Notes: generated by a model not told the origin, from the sequence alone. DNA of 54,893 nucleotides from an uncultured Geobacteraceae bacterium (GCA_903875605.1 CAIQWT010000040.1:1-54893); one strand, 5' to 3'; positions 36,497 to 45,725 are shown, numbered from the stretch's first letter. Numbers and translations are program-made.

Positions 36497-36734
36497 AATT
36501 TAGACTCCCTTTCCCCGTCTGCGTTTTTTGAAATGGAGACCGCGACTGTCCAAATGCGTCTCTTTTCTTGTAACACCTTTTTTGAATCTTGCAAGAAGTG
36601 GAGGCAAAATAACTACTTCAAGCTTCGATTTCCTCTCTTATCCCTCCTAATTCTCAATTTTGCCCGGTATCCGTTTGACATCTTTGAAATAAATGGTAGT
36701 TTTTATAATTACATCCACTCAAAAGGAACTCAGC

Positions 36735-38144
36735 ATGGAAAGCTCCAGACTTCTTATCGTTGACGACGAGGCAGTAATCAGGGATGGATTAAAACGCATT
36801 CTCACGGGAGAACTATTTATTGTTGAAACCTGCTCAAGTGGATTTCAAGCTATTGAAATTATGCAGCAGCGGGAATTTGACCTCATAATAACAGACCTGA
36901 AAATGCCTGGCATGAGTGGCATGGAAGTTTTAAAAAGTGTCCGGACACTACAGCCTGACACCCCGGTTATTCTGATTACCGGATATGCCTCGATCGATAC
37001 AGCCGTGGAAGCCATTAAAAACGGGGCTTCAGATTATATATCCAAACCGTTTGCCCCTGATATTTTGCTGGAAAAAGTACACAATGCCCTCAATCAGCGA
37101 TGCGTGCCAGCAGAGGATTCGAGTTTCAAAGAAGATGTCAGTCTTCACCATGGCTTCCATCAATTTATTGGCGAAAGCAAGGAGATGCAAAAAGTATATC
37201 ATCGCATCAAGCGTGTGGCAGCCACCAACAGCACAGTACTTATAACCGGCGAAAGCGGCACCGGCAAGGAACTGGCCGCCCGTGCAATTCATGATAACAG
37301 CCCACGAAAAGAACAACCCTTTGTGGCTGTAGATTGCTCCTCTCTGGCAGAAACTTTGTTGGAAAGCGAATTATTCGGCCATGTCAAAGGTTCTTTTACC
37401 GGTGCAATTCAAACAAAAACCGGGCTTTTTAAAGTCGCCGATGGCGGTACTCTTTTTCTGGACGAAGTTTCAAATATAAGTATCTCTACTCAGGCCAAAC
37501 TTCTGCGCGTACTACAGGAACGTAAAATAACTCCTATTGGTGGCACCCAACTGGTGCCGATTGATATCCATCTTGTCGCCGCAACAAACAAAAATCTTAA
37601 AACGATGGTACACGAAGGCCTTTTCAGGGAAGATCTGTTTTTTCGCCTTAATATAATTCCGATCGAACTCCCGCCACTACGCGAACGTAAGCAGGACATC
37701 CCTATTTTAATTCGTCATTTTTTAAAGAAATATACTGCCGAGATAGGCAAAGAAATAAGGGGAGTCGCACCGGATGTAATGTCATTTCTTGAGAATCACT
37801 CTTTTCCAGGAAATGTACGAGAACTGGAAAATATGATAGAGCGGGCAGTAGTTCTGGCAGAAGGAGATATAATCCGTAATGAGGATCTTGAACTGTGGGA
37901 CAGCACCGATACAAAACCAGACTGTTTAATTGAGCGGGTTCCGATAAACGTTGAAGAGCTTAAGGAGATGAAACGTCATATTAGAGATCATGCCATGGAA
38001 TCACTGGAGAGCGTCTTTGTAAGGAATGCCCTGGAGCGAAACGGCTGGAATGTCACCAGGGCAGCTGAAGAGACCGGAATACTCCGACCGAATTTTCAAA
38101 GCATGATGAAAAAACTGGGAATTTCAATAAGAGGAGAACACTGA
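36735..38144 (+). CDS. Sigma-54-dependent response regulator, NtrC family
   Basis: This protein of 469 residues has a receiver domain (LIVDDEA, phospho-Asp in IITDLKMPG), the AAA+ domain (Walker A GESGTGKE, Walker [11 protein letters not shown]) and a C-terminal Fis-type helix-turn-helix. The sigma54 loop reads GSFTGA instead of GAFTGA, a conservative change. ATG 36735 follows AAAGGA. It is divergent from the cytochrome operon and convergent with a heme-sensing kinase, 4 bases between stops. In Geobacter a regulator of this class (BccR) controls cbcBA, so the same role is inferred. A sigma54 promoter lies at 39953-39967. Confidence 0.93.
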   Translation: MESSRLLIVDDEAVIRDGLKRILTGELFIVETCSSGFQAIEIMQQREFDLIITDLKMPGMSGMEVLKSVRTLQPDTPVILITGYASIDTAVEAIKNGASDYISKPFAPDILLEKVHNALNQRCVPAEDSSFKEDVSLHHGFHQFIGESKEMQKVYHRIKRVAATNSTVLITGESGTGKELAARAIHDNSPRKEQPFVAVDCSSLAETLLESELFGHVKGSFTGAIQTKTGLFKVADGGTLFLDEVSNISISTQAKLLRVLQERKITPIGGTQLVPIDIHLVAATNKNLKTMVHEGLFREDLFFRLNIIPIELPPLRERKQDIPILIRHFLKKYTAEIGKEIRGVAPDVMSFLENHSFPGNVRELENMIERAVVLAEGDIIRNEDLELWDSTDTKPDCLIERVPINVEELKEMKRHIRDHAMESLESVFVRNALERNGWNVTRAAEETGILRPNFQSMMKKLGISIRGEH

Positions 38145-38148
38145 CAAA

Positions 38149-39708
38149 TCAGCCGAAAACCGGAAGCATAACAGTAAATGCCGTACCTTCTCCAACGATG
38201 CTCTTTACCTCGATCTTTCCGCCATTGTTTTCAATAATTCCGTATGATATTGACAAGCCGAGTCCAGTGCCTTCGGATTTTGTTGTAAAAAATGGATCAA
38301 ATATCCTCGCAAGATTTTCCTCAGCAATACCATTACCGCTGTCTTTAAGAGTAGCACAGATAAACTTTCCATCCGATGACCGGCAGGTGGTTATTTCCAA
38401 ATTGCCACCTTGCAACATCGCATGCCCTGCGTTAATAACCAGGTTAATAAACACCTGTCGAATCTGATTGGGATCGACAGCAATCGGCGGCAGATCGCTG
38501 CCGTAATTTTTGCTTATAACAATATTTTCAAAATCCGGCTGATTGTGAAAAAAGGTAACAACTTCATCAAGAATTGCATCAAGAACTATAATGCCTTTTT
38601 CCGGTAAAGATTCCCTGCTGAATTCAAGTAGATGCTTCACAATGCCGGCGCACCTTTGAGTTTCAGCAATTACTCTCTCCACGTCGGGCAACAGCTCTGA
38701 ATCAAGCCTTTTGTCACCGCTCAGGATGGAAGCATACAATAGAATACCGGTCAATGGGTTGTTGATTTCATGAGCGACTCCTGCCGCAAGGGTTCCAATC
38801 GAAGCCAGTTTCTCAGAGCGACGCAACTGCTCTTCCATCAGCTTGATCTCCCGGCTTCGCTCTTCTACTTTGTTTTCAAGACTGTCAGCCCACCCTTTCA
38901 GCTCTTTATCAGCCTTACCGAGGCTTTCTGTCATAAGGTTTACCGCTTCCGATAATGCCCCAAGTTCATCCCTGCTGGTGACAGGAACTCTTGATTTAAG
39001 GTCCCCTCCTGCGACAAGGGTGCTGTGCCGAACGAGCCTCTGTACCGGAATATCAATAAGATAATGCGTCAGAATAATCACCAGCATACCTATTATCAAC
39101 AGGAGAAGGCACGTCAACATGACAAATTCCAGTCGATATTCATGAGATTTCTGCCTGAGCATCTCCAGTGAAATTGAAATATCCAGCACTCCCAGCACTG
39201 TTTCACCCTTACCATGAAAATGACAGGAGGCAGCAACACAGGCAGGTTGATTGTAAATTACCTTGGTGAAGCCGAGCGTTTCTTTACCCGACCTGTTAAC
39301 AATAATCCTGCTTCGGTTCATTGATGATGGCAACATACCAGGGCTTGCAGAACCGTGACACATAATGCATTCGTCAGAGTGTTTACCAATGACAGACCCA
39401 ATTTCATTCTTTGTGTTAGAAAAGACTACCGCACCTTTTTTATTAATAAGCCGGATGTGTTCAATGTTTTTGCTTTCGCCAACTCTCCCGATCAAATGAT
39501 AAAGGCTGGTTTTATCATTCTTCATCATAGCGTCATACGCGCTCTGGTTGATAATGTCGGCAACCTCTTCAGCATTTGAAACAGCGTAATTTACCATTAC
39601 TTTTCTAAAGTTTTTTAGATTAATATTGTCCAGTAACCCCATGAAGACAAGCAGAATCAACGATGTGGCACAGGTAAGTTTTGCGATAAGAGATATGCGG
39701 ATGTACAT
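38149..39708 (-). CDS. Heme-c-sensing histidine kinase
   Basis: This 519-residue kinase has TM1 (about 9-27), a periplasmic domain with heme sites C114-IM-C117-H118 and C157-VAAS-C162-H163 (CX4CH), TM2 (about 194-214), HAMP, a coiled coil, HisKA (H313 in [12 protein letters not shown]) and HATPase (DSGNGIA, GTGLGLSISYGI). The periplasmic part is closely related to that at 32868-33695. Heme sensors of this PAS-like class respond to redox state or gases. It is the likely partner of the convergent response regulator. GAGGA lies upstream of the ATG. Confidence 0.93.
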   Translation of the reverse strand: MYIRISLIAKLTCATSLILLVFMGLLDNINLKNFRKVMVNYAVSNAEEVADIINQSAYDAMMKNDKTSLYHLIGRVGESKNIEHIRLINKKGAVVFSNTKNEIGSVIGKHSDECIMCHGSASPGMLPSSMNRSRIIVNRSGKETLGFTKVIYNQPACVAASCHFHGKGETVLGVLDISISLEMLRQKSHEYRLEFVMLTCLLLLIIGMLVIILTHYLIDIPVQRLVRHSTLVAGGDLKSRVPVTSRDELGALSEAVNLMTESLGKADKELKGWADSLENKVEERSREIKLMEEQLRRSEKLASIGTLAAGVAHEINNPLTGILLYASILSGDKRLDSELLPDVERVIAETQRCAGIVKHLLEFSRESLPEKGIIVLDAILDEVVTFFHNQPDFENIVISKNYGSDLPPIAVDPNQIRQVFINLVINAGHAMLQGGNLEITTCRSSDGKFICATLKDSGNGIAEENLARIFDPFFTTKSEGTGLGLSISYGIIENNGGKIEVKSIVGEGTAFTVMLPVFG

Positions 39709-40024
39709 GCCTGGATTCCTCGTTATTCTCCTGCTGTTCTGGCTGTTTAGAAACGCTATACACCTGATGGTGACCGTTTTGCAAAGGAGAAGGCGTAGCG
39801 GTCGACTTTAGGAGAAACGAATATCGGGCACGTATATCTTTTCTATACTTTCAGCCCGCTCTACATCACTCAAAAAAAATCTCGCTACAGCACGCACGCA
39901 TAACAATCTGTTATTACGAGATATTTATTCAGCTATGTATTTTGATACGTTTTGGCACAATCAATGCTATTTGTTAAGCAGACGAACAGCATCACGCACT
40001 TATCAATTGGAAGGAGAGATAGTC
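39709..40024. other. Intergenic region between kinase and small membrane-protein operon
   Basis: About 315 bases between divergent genes. The only clear element is the sigma54-type promoter at 39953-39967. No -24/-12 element facing the kinase was found on the minus strand. Confidence 0.6.
39953..39967 (+). promoter_or_regulatory. Sigma-54 (-24/-12) promoter
   Basis: TGGCAC (39953-39958), five bases, then ATGC (39964-39967) gives the required GG-N10-GC spacing and differs from TGGCAC-N5-TTGC at one base. The expected start near 39978 leaves a leader of about 47 bases before ATG 40025. A sigma54 regulator gene lies 1.8 kb away. Confidence 0.65.
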
Positions 40025-40240
40025 ATGAAAGCATTAGCCACCCTGATAGGAACAATGGCTCCAGTCGCAGCATTTGCTGCTGCAAATGCCCCCGCAGAAA
40101 GTGATGGCATTTTTGTCTGGATTTTTCTCGGCTTCTTTGCCCTGATAGTAGTGGGACAGCTCGTACCGGCGACTCTATTGATTATTGGATTGATCAAGGG
40201 AATCTCCACCAGGAGCGAAGTAAAAACTGAAGTACAGTAA
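40025..40240 (+). CDS. Small membrane protein, function unknown
   Basis: This 71-residue protein starts at ATG 40025 with GGAGAG upstream. A cleavable-looking N-terminus (TMAPVAAFAAANA) is followed by one strong membrane segment (GIFVWIFLGFFALIVVGQLV and beyond) and a charged tail. It is the first gene behind a sigma54-type promoter. I do not recognise a family; small size and control suggest a stress or respiratory accessory peptide. Confidence 0.75.
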   Translation: MKALATLIGTMAPVAAFAAANAPAESDGIFVWIFLGFFALIVVGQLVPATLLIIGLIKGISTRSEVKTEVQ

Positions 40241-40257
40241 AGATTGTGAGGTATGTC

Positions 40258-40485
40258 ATGTGGCAGCCGAATGAAAATTTTTTTTTAAAATTTCATATAG
40301 CCGGCTCGTTCGCCACTCTTGTGTGCTGCTTAAGTATCGTATATATTTGTCTCGTCCCCACTATGTTTCCTGATGTCTACATGTTAGTGGTTGATGATCG
40401 CATTGGTATTGTTATACCATATTTACTGTTTATCGCACTCGGAGAGGCTTTTTTTTCGATCTGGTATTTTCTTTTCAGAAAATAA
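40258..40485 (+). CDS. Small two-helix membrane protein, function unknown
   Basis: This 75-residue protein starts at ATG 40258 with GAGG 6 bases upstream; an in-frame GTG at 40246 has no site. Two hydrophobic stretches (IAGSFATLVCCLSIVYICLV and IGIVIPYLLFIALGEAFFSI) flank a short acidic loop. It lies 17 bases after the previous small gene and is probably co-transcribed. Family unknown. Confidence 0.65.
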   Translation: MWQPNENFFLKFHIAGSFATLVCCLSIVYICLVPTMFPDVYMLVVDDRIGIVIPYLLFIALGEAFFSIWYFLFRK

Positions 40486-40508
40486 TACATAAAAATATTT
40501 TCAAGGAA

Positions 40509-40838
40509 ATGAGTGCAGGAATGGTCAACAGCCCGGTCGATCCGGTCGAATACATAAATGTTATGAAAAAAACCCGCCGCCGCCGCACATTTTTTTTCAG
40601 TACGGTGCTTGTGTATGTACCTGCCTTGTGGATTACCTATAAAATTTCGCCCACTAACAGAGCCATGGGTACTGTATTTGCAATCTGGGTCGCCATATTG
40701 ATAGTTGCCACTTTTATGGCTGCTTTAAGCAAGTGCCCGAGATGCGGTAATTATTTTCACATGCACGGGATAACGCTTCTGATTCTGCGTAAATGCCTCC
40801 ACTGTCAACTCCATATCAGTTCCGATAACCTTCCGTAA
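40509..40838 (+). CDS. Membrane protein with zinc-ribbon tail
   Basis: This 109-residue protein has two membrane segments (FFFSTVLVYVPALWITY and MGTVFAIWVAILIVATFMAAL) followed by a cytoplasmic-looking zinc knuckle (KCPRCGNYFH ... KCLHCQLHI). Starts at 40509 and 40521 are both possible; the AAGGA ribosome site is too close to the first and rather far from the second. It is the third gene of the small membrane-protein operon. Confidence 0.72.
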   Translation: MSAGMVNSPVDPVEYINVMKKTRRRRTFFFSTVLVYVPALWITYKISPTNRAMGTVFAIWVAILIVATFMAALSKCPRCGNYFHMHGITLLILRKCLHCQLHISSDNLP

Positions 40839-40872
40839 ATGGTGTCAACCGTTTTTTGTTTTACCACTCATA

Positions 40873-41811
40873 TTAGAAAATCAGCAGATGAAGTACGCCA
40901 CGAATCACTATTCCAACGGCCGCTCCGGCTATCGCCGGCCTGACTACAGAGGCGCAGCGCGCCCCGGCCGAAATCAAAACAGCGACACCAACCAGATCGC
41001 AGGGATTTATGATAAACCCGGCCATACGGTTCAGCTCTTTAATAGTAATAGCCCCCTCTTTCAGCAAGTTAAGGGTAACACCCATCATCGCAGTTCCACC
41101 TGCCAGATATTTTGTAGCGATTGGAAGTACGGCGATAGCTGGGACTCCAACCATTGAGAAGAGGGGTGCCAACAGCGTTTCAAGCCCGTTAATTGCTCCG
41201 CTAGTTTTGAGAATATTTACCAGAAAAATTGCCAGAATCAAGATTGGGATAGCACCCAGAATCACTTGTACTGCTTCCTGTCCCCCCATGATCATGAGGT
41301 TTAACAATGAACCTTTGGCTGTTTTTTGATAGGTTTGCTCATTTACAGCTGCAGTGGCATCAATGCCATCTACTGAACGGGCAAACAGATAATAGGTCAG
41401 TGCCGCCGAAACAAGACCACCCGCCAGTGAAGTAGCCATAATAATGCTAAGATCCAGGCCAACCGCTACAAGCGGGAACACTGCATTAGCCTGAGACATG
41501 GTAAACAGCATGGCAAGGGTGGCCGCTATCCGGCGTCTAGCGGTACCGTCCTTCTCCATAATGGTCAAAGTGGCGAGTGGCGCGGCAAAGCTGACTAATA
41601 TCAGCTGCAACAGTGCAAACACACCGGCTCCGGGTACACCAAATAACCTTAGAACCGGTTGAATGATTCTGGCGACCAAAGCCAGCACCCCGCGCGCCTC
41701 CACTACTTTCATCAGCGCCATCATTATTACAAGCACCGGCAGCAGCACATACAACGCCAGTTCGAGTGCTGTTTTTCCGGATAACAGCACAATCTTTATA
41801 AATTCCTCCAC
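40873..41811 (-). CDS. Nucleoside-recognition (Gate) domain membrane protein
   Basis: This polytopic protein of about 312 residues has two Gate-type repeats (LYVLLPVLVIMMALMKVVE, VILGAIPILILAIFLVNIL) as in SpmA/SpmB and related permease-like proteins. I prefer GTG 41811 as start because AGAGG is 7 bases upstream; TTG 41841 would add ten residues without a ribosome site. Residues such as TMSQANAVFPL and GFIINPCDLVGVA are family-like. Substrate unknown. It ends the minus strand behind glnD. Confidence 0.82.
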   Translation of the reverse strand: MEEFIKIVLLSGKTALELALYVLLPVLVIMMALMKVVEARGVLALVARIIQPVLRLFGVPGAGVFALLQLILVSFAAPLATLTIMEKDGTARRRIAATLAMLFTMSQANAVFPLVAVGLDLSIIMATSLAGGLVSAALTYYLFARSVDGIDATAAVNEQTYQKTAKGSLLNLMIMGGQEAVQVILGAIPILILAIFLVNILKTSGAINGLETLLAPLFSMVGVPAIAVLPIATKYLAGGTAMMGVTLNLLKEGAITIKELNRMAGFIINPCDLVGVAVLISAGARCASVVRPAIAGAAVGIVIRGVLHLLIF

Positions 41812-41857
41812 CACTTCACCTCTTCGCAATTCAAAAGTCAACCATCAATAATTAGCG

Positions 41858-44569
41858 TCACACCCATTCATCAATTGCCGTCAATAATTTACTGCATATT
41901 TCGTTAAGTTTTTCAGGAGCGGTGATTTTATGGCCAAATATATCGCGCACATAGAATACATCTGCCACCTGATCCACTTTAGTGGAAATTTTGGATACGC
42001 CGATATACATCCCCAACCCTGCCAGCGTGCTGGTAATAAGATACAACAGTCCGACTTTATCGTGTGTCAGGATATCAATCACGGTATACTCTTCTGAAAC
42101 CTCATTATCGATATCGACCTTTGTTACAAAACGGGGAGCAGGACGGGTTGTCAGCAGTGTCGGGCGTTTCCGTTTGGCAACAAGTGATGACACCTGTACT
42201 TCACCATGGATTGCCTTGCGCATATCCTGTTCGATCTTGTCCCAACGCGTTGCATCGGTGACCAGATTTCCTTGCGGCGAATTCACCTGTAGAATATCCA
42301 GCACCTTGCCGTTCTTGCTGGTATTAATCTGAGCACCCAGGATATTTATGCCGTTAGCAGCCATGACACCTGTAATCCGGGAAAAAAGTCCCGGCATATC
42401 ATGAGCACAGATCGTGTATTCAGAGTAACCACCTTCAGTTTGATGAGTGAGTCGCAACAGAATATCTGACTGTTCCAGACCCAGAAGCAGACGTACCTGT
42501 TCTGCAATCAGTGCCGGTGGATTGGAAAGAAGTAATCGAACCGGCATTGACTTAAGCTCGTGGCGAATATCTGTAACGGGAAGATCGTTCTCAAGTATAT
42601 CAGCAACTTTATTAATAACGGAGGTAACCCGTTCGCTGCTGGCCTCCTGCTGAAATCCGCCCCTGTCAAGAATACTGAAGGCTTTTTCGTATAGTTCCTG
42701 AAACAGTGACGCCTTCCATGTTGTCCAAACATCCGATCCGACCGCACGAACGTCAGCTACTGTAAGCAAAAACAGCATCTTTAGATTTTCACTGGTTTCC
42801 ATCTGACGGGCAAACTGGACGATCATCTTTTCATCATTTAAGTCACGGCGCTGCGAAATGTGGGCAAACAGCAGATGTTGCCGCACGAGAAACTCCAGAC
42901 GCTCGCTCTCTTCCTTGGAAAGCCCCATCCGACGGGCAATTGTCGGAATCATGGCGGCACCCTTTTCGGCATGTCCACCACCAGACCCCTTACCGATATC
43001 GTGAAAGAGCACAGACAGAATAAGCAACTCCGGCTTGCCGATCTGGGAAGCAATCTCACAGGGAAGCGGCATACTTTTTCTAAGTTCACCATTGAGCATC
43101 TTTTCAGCCTGTTCAACAGCAAAAAGCGTATGAATATCAACTGTATAAATATGATACATATCGTGTTGAACCTTGCAGTAAATATGTTCAAGTTCTGGAA
43201 TATAACGGTTCAAAAATTCCAGGTGATGCATCAGCCTGAGTGTGTTTGCAACTCCTTTAGGTGACCGCAGAATATTAAGGAAAGACTGATTGACTTCACG
43301 ACTGCGACGAAACTTGTCGTTGATTAGTGCAAGATTTTTTCTGATGAGCCCCTTCACGCGTACATTAAGAGTAACTCCATGTTTTTGGGCAAGCTCGAAG
43401 ATCTCCATCATGACACCAGGATTATTCTCCACAATGCTTTCATCCGGGACAATTAATTCTCCCTTGAGCACAAAGCAACCGTCGCCGACCGGTCTTCGTA
43501 CAAAATAGCCGAGAATCTTTAACGCCCCCTCATCGCGCCAGATACAACGAGATATAAGGCTGGAAGTAAAATGTTCGACTTTGTTGCCATGTCGGTAATA
43601 ATCTCTCATGAAGTCTTCAACTGCCAGCACTCTGCCACTGTTTTTATATCCAAGAAAGCCTGCCAGATGCACCTGGGCATCAAAGGTAAGCTGGTCATTT
43701 TTTCGACCATTAAAATAATGCAGCTCATTACGGATGCGCCACAGATAGTCGAGCGCCGCGTAATATGCCTCCAGTTCTTCCTCATCAACAATGCCCTTAA
43801 TGATCAACTCACGTAACTCGGAAAATTTGTATTTAACACGCGCCACCCAGATAGCCGTCTGCAGATCACGAAGGCCACCCTCCCCTTCTTTCAGGTTTGG
43901 TTCCAAGAGGTAGACTGTAGAGCCGTATTTTTCACGGCGGCTCTTCATATCAGCCACCTTTTCCTTTATGAATGAATCGCTTGATTTGGGAAGAATCTGG
44001 GTAAAAATAACCTTGGTAAGATTTGCGAACAGCGGTCGACTACCGGAAAGAAAGCGAGCATCCATAAGCGCAGTTTTGACAGTACCGTCCGCCGATGCCA
44101 TTTCAACACAGTCAGAAATCATCCGCACTGAATAGCCAACATCCAGGCGCATATCCCAAAGGAAATAAAGCAGTTTCTGGGCAATGTCCTCGACTGTCGC
44201 ACCGGGAAGAGTGCCGTCATGCAAAAACATAATGTCAATGTCAGAAAAAGGATTCAGCTCCCCGCGACCATATCCCCCCACAGCCACAAGCGTAATATGC
44301 TCCAGCATGGCATCTCCACCGCTAATATCATAGATGATGGAAAGAAAAAGCTTGTTGTGCAACTCATCCATCATGTCACTGAGCAGGTGGGTTACATCAC
44401 TACCGCTGGCGCCGCCTTGATGCTGCTGATTTATATCCTCTCGATACTTTGCGAGAAAATTTTTACACCCCGAGAGGTATAGAGGACGTTTTTCATCAAA
44501 ACCGGCCATACCGGCATCGCCTACAGCATTGATTGAGTCGGGAAAATAAGGGTCGATATAAAATTGCAT
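41858..44569 (-). CDS. glnD: [Protein-PII] uridylyltransferase/uridylyl-removing enzyme
   Basis: This 903-residue enzyme senses glutamine and modifies PII. Domains in order are nucleotidyltransferase (GGYGRGELNPFSDIDIMFLH), PII-uridylyltransferase helical domain, HD hydrolase (SVLFHDIGKGSGGGHAEKGA) and two ACT domains (AHDMPGLFSRITGVMAANG and THDKVGLLYLITSTLAGLG). ATG 44569 has AAGGAA about 7 bases upstream; the frame extends to 44626 without support. Full length, all key motifs present. Confidence 0.96.
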   Translation of the reverse strand: MQFYIDPYFPDSINAVGDAGMAGFDEKRPLYLSGCKNFLAKYREDINQQHQGGASGSDVTHLLSDMMDELHNKLFLSIIYDISGGDAMLEHITLVAVGGYGRGELNPFSDIDIMFLHDGTLPGATVEDIAQKLLYFLWDMRLDVGYSVRMISDCVEMASADGTVKTALMDARFLSGSRPLFANLTKVIFTQILPKSSDSFIKEKVADMKSRREKYGSTVYLLEPNLKEGEGGLRDLQTAIWVARVKYKFSELRELIIKGIVDEEELEAYYAALDYLWRIRNELHYFNGRKNDQLTFDAQVHLAGFLGYKNSGRVLAVEDFMRDYYRHGNKVEHFTSSLISRCIWRDEGALKILGYFVRRPVGDGCFVLKGELIVPDESIVENNPGVMMEIFELAQKHGVTLNVRVKGLIRKNLALINDKFRRSREVNQSFLNILRSPKGVANTLRLMHHLEFLNRYIPELEHIYCKVQHDMYHIYTVDIHTLFAVEQAEKMLNGELRKSMPLPCEIASQIGKPELLILSVLFHDIGKGSGGGHAEKGAAMIPTIARRMGLSKEESERLEFLVRQHLLFAHISQRRDLNDEKMIVQFARQMETSENLKMLFLLTVADVRAVGSDVWTTWKASLFQELYEKAFSILDRGGFQQEASSERVTSVINKVADILENDLPVTDIRHELKSMPVRLLLSNPPALIAEQVRLLLGLEQSDILLRLTHQTEGGYSEYTICAHDMPGLFSRITGVMAANGINILGAQINTSKNGKVLDILQVNSPQGNLVTDATRWDKIEQDMRKAIHGEVQVSSLVAKRKRPTLLTTRPAPRFVTKVDIDNEVSEEYTVIDILTHDKVGLLYLITSTLAGLGMYIGVSKISTKVDQVADVFYVRDIFGHKITAPEKLNEICSKLLTAIDEWV

Positions 44570-44987
44570 TATGTGTTCCTTACATGGGTATATTGGGAGC
44601 GGAAGGCAACAGTGGCAACCGATCAAGGCGGGGATTATACGTCAGACACTCTAACGAGTCAAAAGCAATCACCGATAAGCTATTCAGAACATTTATGACA
44701 AAAAAAACACCGATATCGCAGCTGATAAAGCAACTATTCAGCACGCTTAAATCAGGTGTAAAAAGACTGCGGATGCTTGGATACGCCTTGCTTACGCATC
44801 TGAGACACCACCTGCCCCCATAGATTAATTCACTGTTCTTATTAGCGTTGGGAAGCACCAAAGGCAATTTGATTAACTGAGTTTATCGCAACTGTGTCAG
44901 TTTGCTTTTTGCATCTGCCTTAAAAGTCCCCCCTCTCCTTGTGGGAGTGGGGGCTTAGTGCAAAGACCAAACCGGAAGAAGCTGAGT
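44570..44987. other. Gene-free stretch with repeats
   Basis: About 418 bases upstream of glnD and downstream of the lipoprotein gene. It holds a 14-base direct repeat pair and a REP-like hairpin (listed separately). A frame of 95 codons on the minus strand (44580-44867) is not credible. Confidence 0.6.
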
Positions 44988-44995
44988 TTATCGCA
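44877..44995. repeat. 14-base direct repeat flanking a hairpin
   Basis: CTGAGTTTATCGCA occurs at 44877-44890 and again at 44982-44995, 105 bases apart, with a long hairpin between. The second copy covers the last codons and stop of the lipoprotein gene, so the first is a detached copy of that tail. This suggests a small insertion with target duplication or a local slippage duplication. Confidence 0.55.
44921..44956 (-). terminator. REP-like GC hairpin, likely terminator of the lipoprotein gene
   Basis: An imperfect stem of about 13 bp (44924-44938 with 44943-44956) with loop TTGT is followed on the minus strand by TTTT. It resembles widespread CCCTCTCC...GGGAG palindromes that are repeated in many genomes; only one copy is in this window. 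Confidence 0.55.
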
Positions 44996-45422
44996 GCTCT
45001 TCGAATTTCACAGAAATATTTCCGGCAGTGGATTGATAGTCTTGGTTGATTAACTTAATCGTAATTACTTCAATCGCTGTGTTTTGACTGGCCGGTATCT
45101 TGATAAACTTCCCATCCATTGATTCGGTATCAATAGCAGAAACATGTATCCAGCCTTCAGTTGTAGTAGCTGCTACAGCCATCAAAATGTTACTGTTGGT
45201 TGCTATCAGACGGTTATCTACATACAAAGGAGACACACCTTTTACAATAAAATCGACTCCTCTAATCTCGGAACCGGTTACGGAAATAACAATTCCTGAA
45301 CCCGTGACAGTTAAAGGGACAGATGGTATTGTTTTATTATTTTCAGAACTGATTGGCTCTGTTACACTCCCGCAACCATACAGCATGACCAAGCACGACA
45401 GCAGCAAAAAAGGATTTCTCAT
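44988..45422 (-). CDS. Lipoprotein, function unknown
   Basis: This 144-residue precursor has a lipobox VMLYGC. The mature part is beta-rich (TVTGSGIVISVTGSEIRGV, SAIDTESMDGKFIKIPA) and resembles an Ig-like or cohesin-like sandwich, though I cannot assign a family. GGGGGGG upstream of the ATG is the ribosome site. Single gene, divergent from the VF530 gene. Confidence 0.78.
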   Translation of the reverse strand: MRNPFLLLSCLVMLYGCGSVTEPISSENNKTIPSVPLTVTGSGIVISVTGSEIRGVDFIVKGVSPLYVDNRLIATNSNILMAVAATTTEGWIHVSAIDTESMDGKFIKIPASQNTAIEVITIKLINQDYQSTAGNISVKFEELR

Positions 45423-45725
45423 GACAAATACCCCCCCTATGTCCGTCTAAGAGAAGAAACCTATTAGCGCCGGTTTTATCTCAATTTACATATCATTTGG
45501 GGTTTACATCAGCATTTTTTGTGCCTAAGAACATTTATGATTTTATACGTGTAATTTCAGCTAATTGCAGGAATACAAACACAATTCGCAAAATTATTCT
45601 TCAAGCAACTATAATTGCCAAAAAATGGACATTTACTTATTTAATACTGTTATTTTATTCACTTGAATAAATCCGGACAAACATTGCTGTGCAACATATG
45701 TCTTTTTACTGAAGCCGGGGAGCAG
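45423..45725. other. AT-rich divergent intergenic region
   Basis: About 300 bases between the lipoprotein and VF530 genes. A weak promoter candidate facing right is TTGCCA (45615-45620) with TATTTA 17 bases on. Nothing else stands out. Confidence 0.4.

Noticed and set aside
36497-36734. Sigma54 promoter for the cytochrome operon
   Set aside because: I checked each GC dinucleotide for a CC twelve bases on (minus-strand GG-N10-GC) and found none.
44580-44867. 95-codon minus-strand frame between glnD and the lipoprotein gene
   Set aside because: No ribosome site, no recognisable domain, and it overlaps the glnD leader region.
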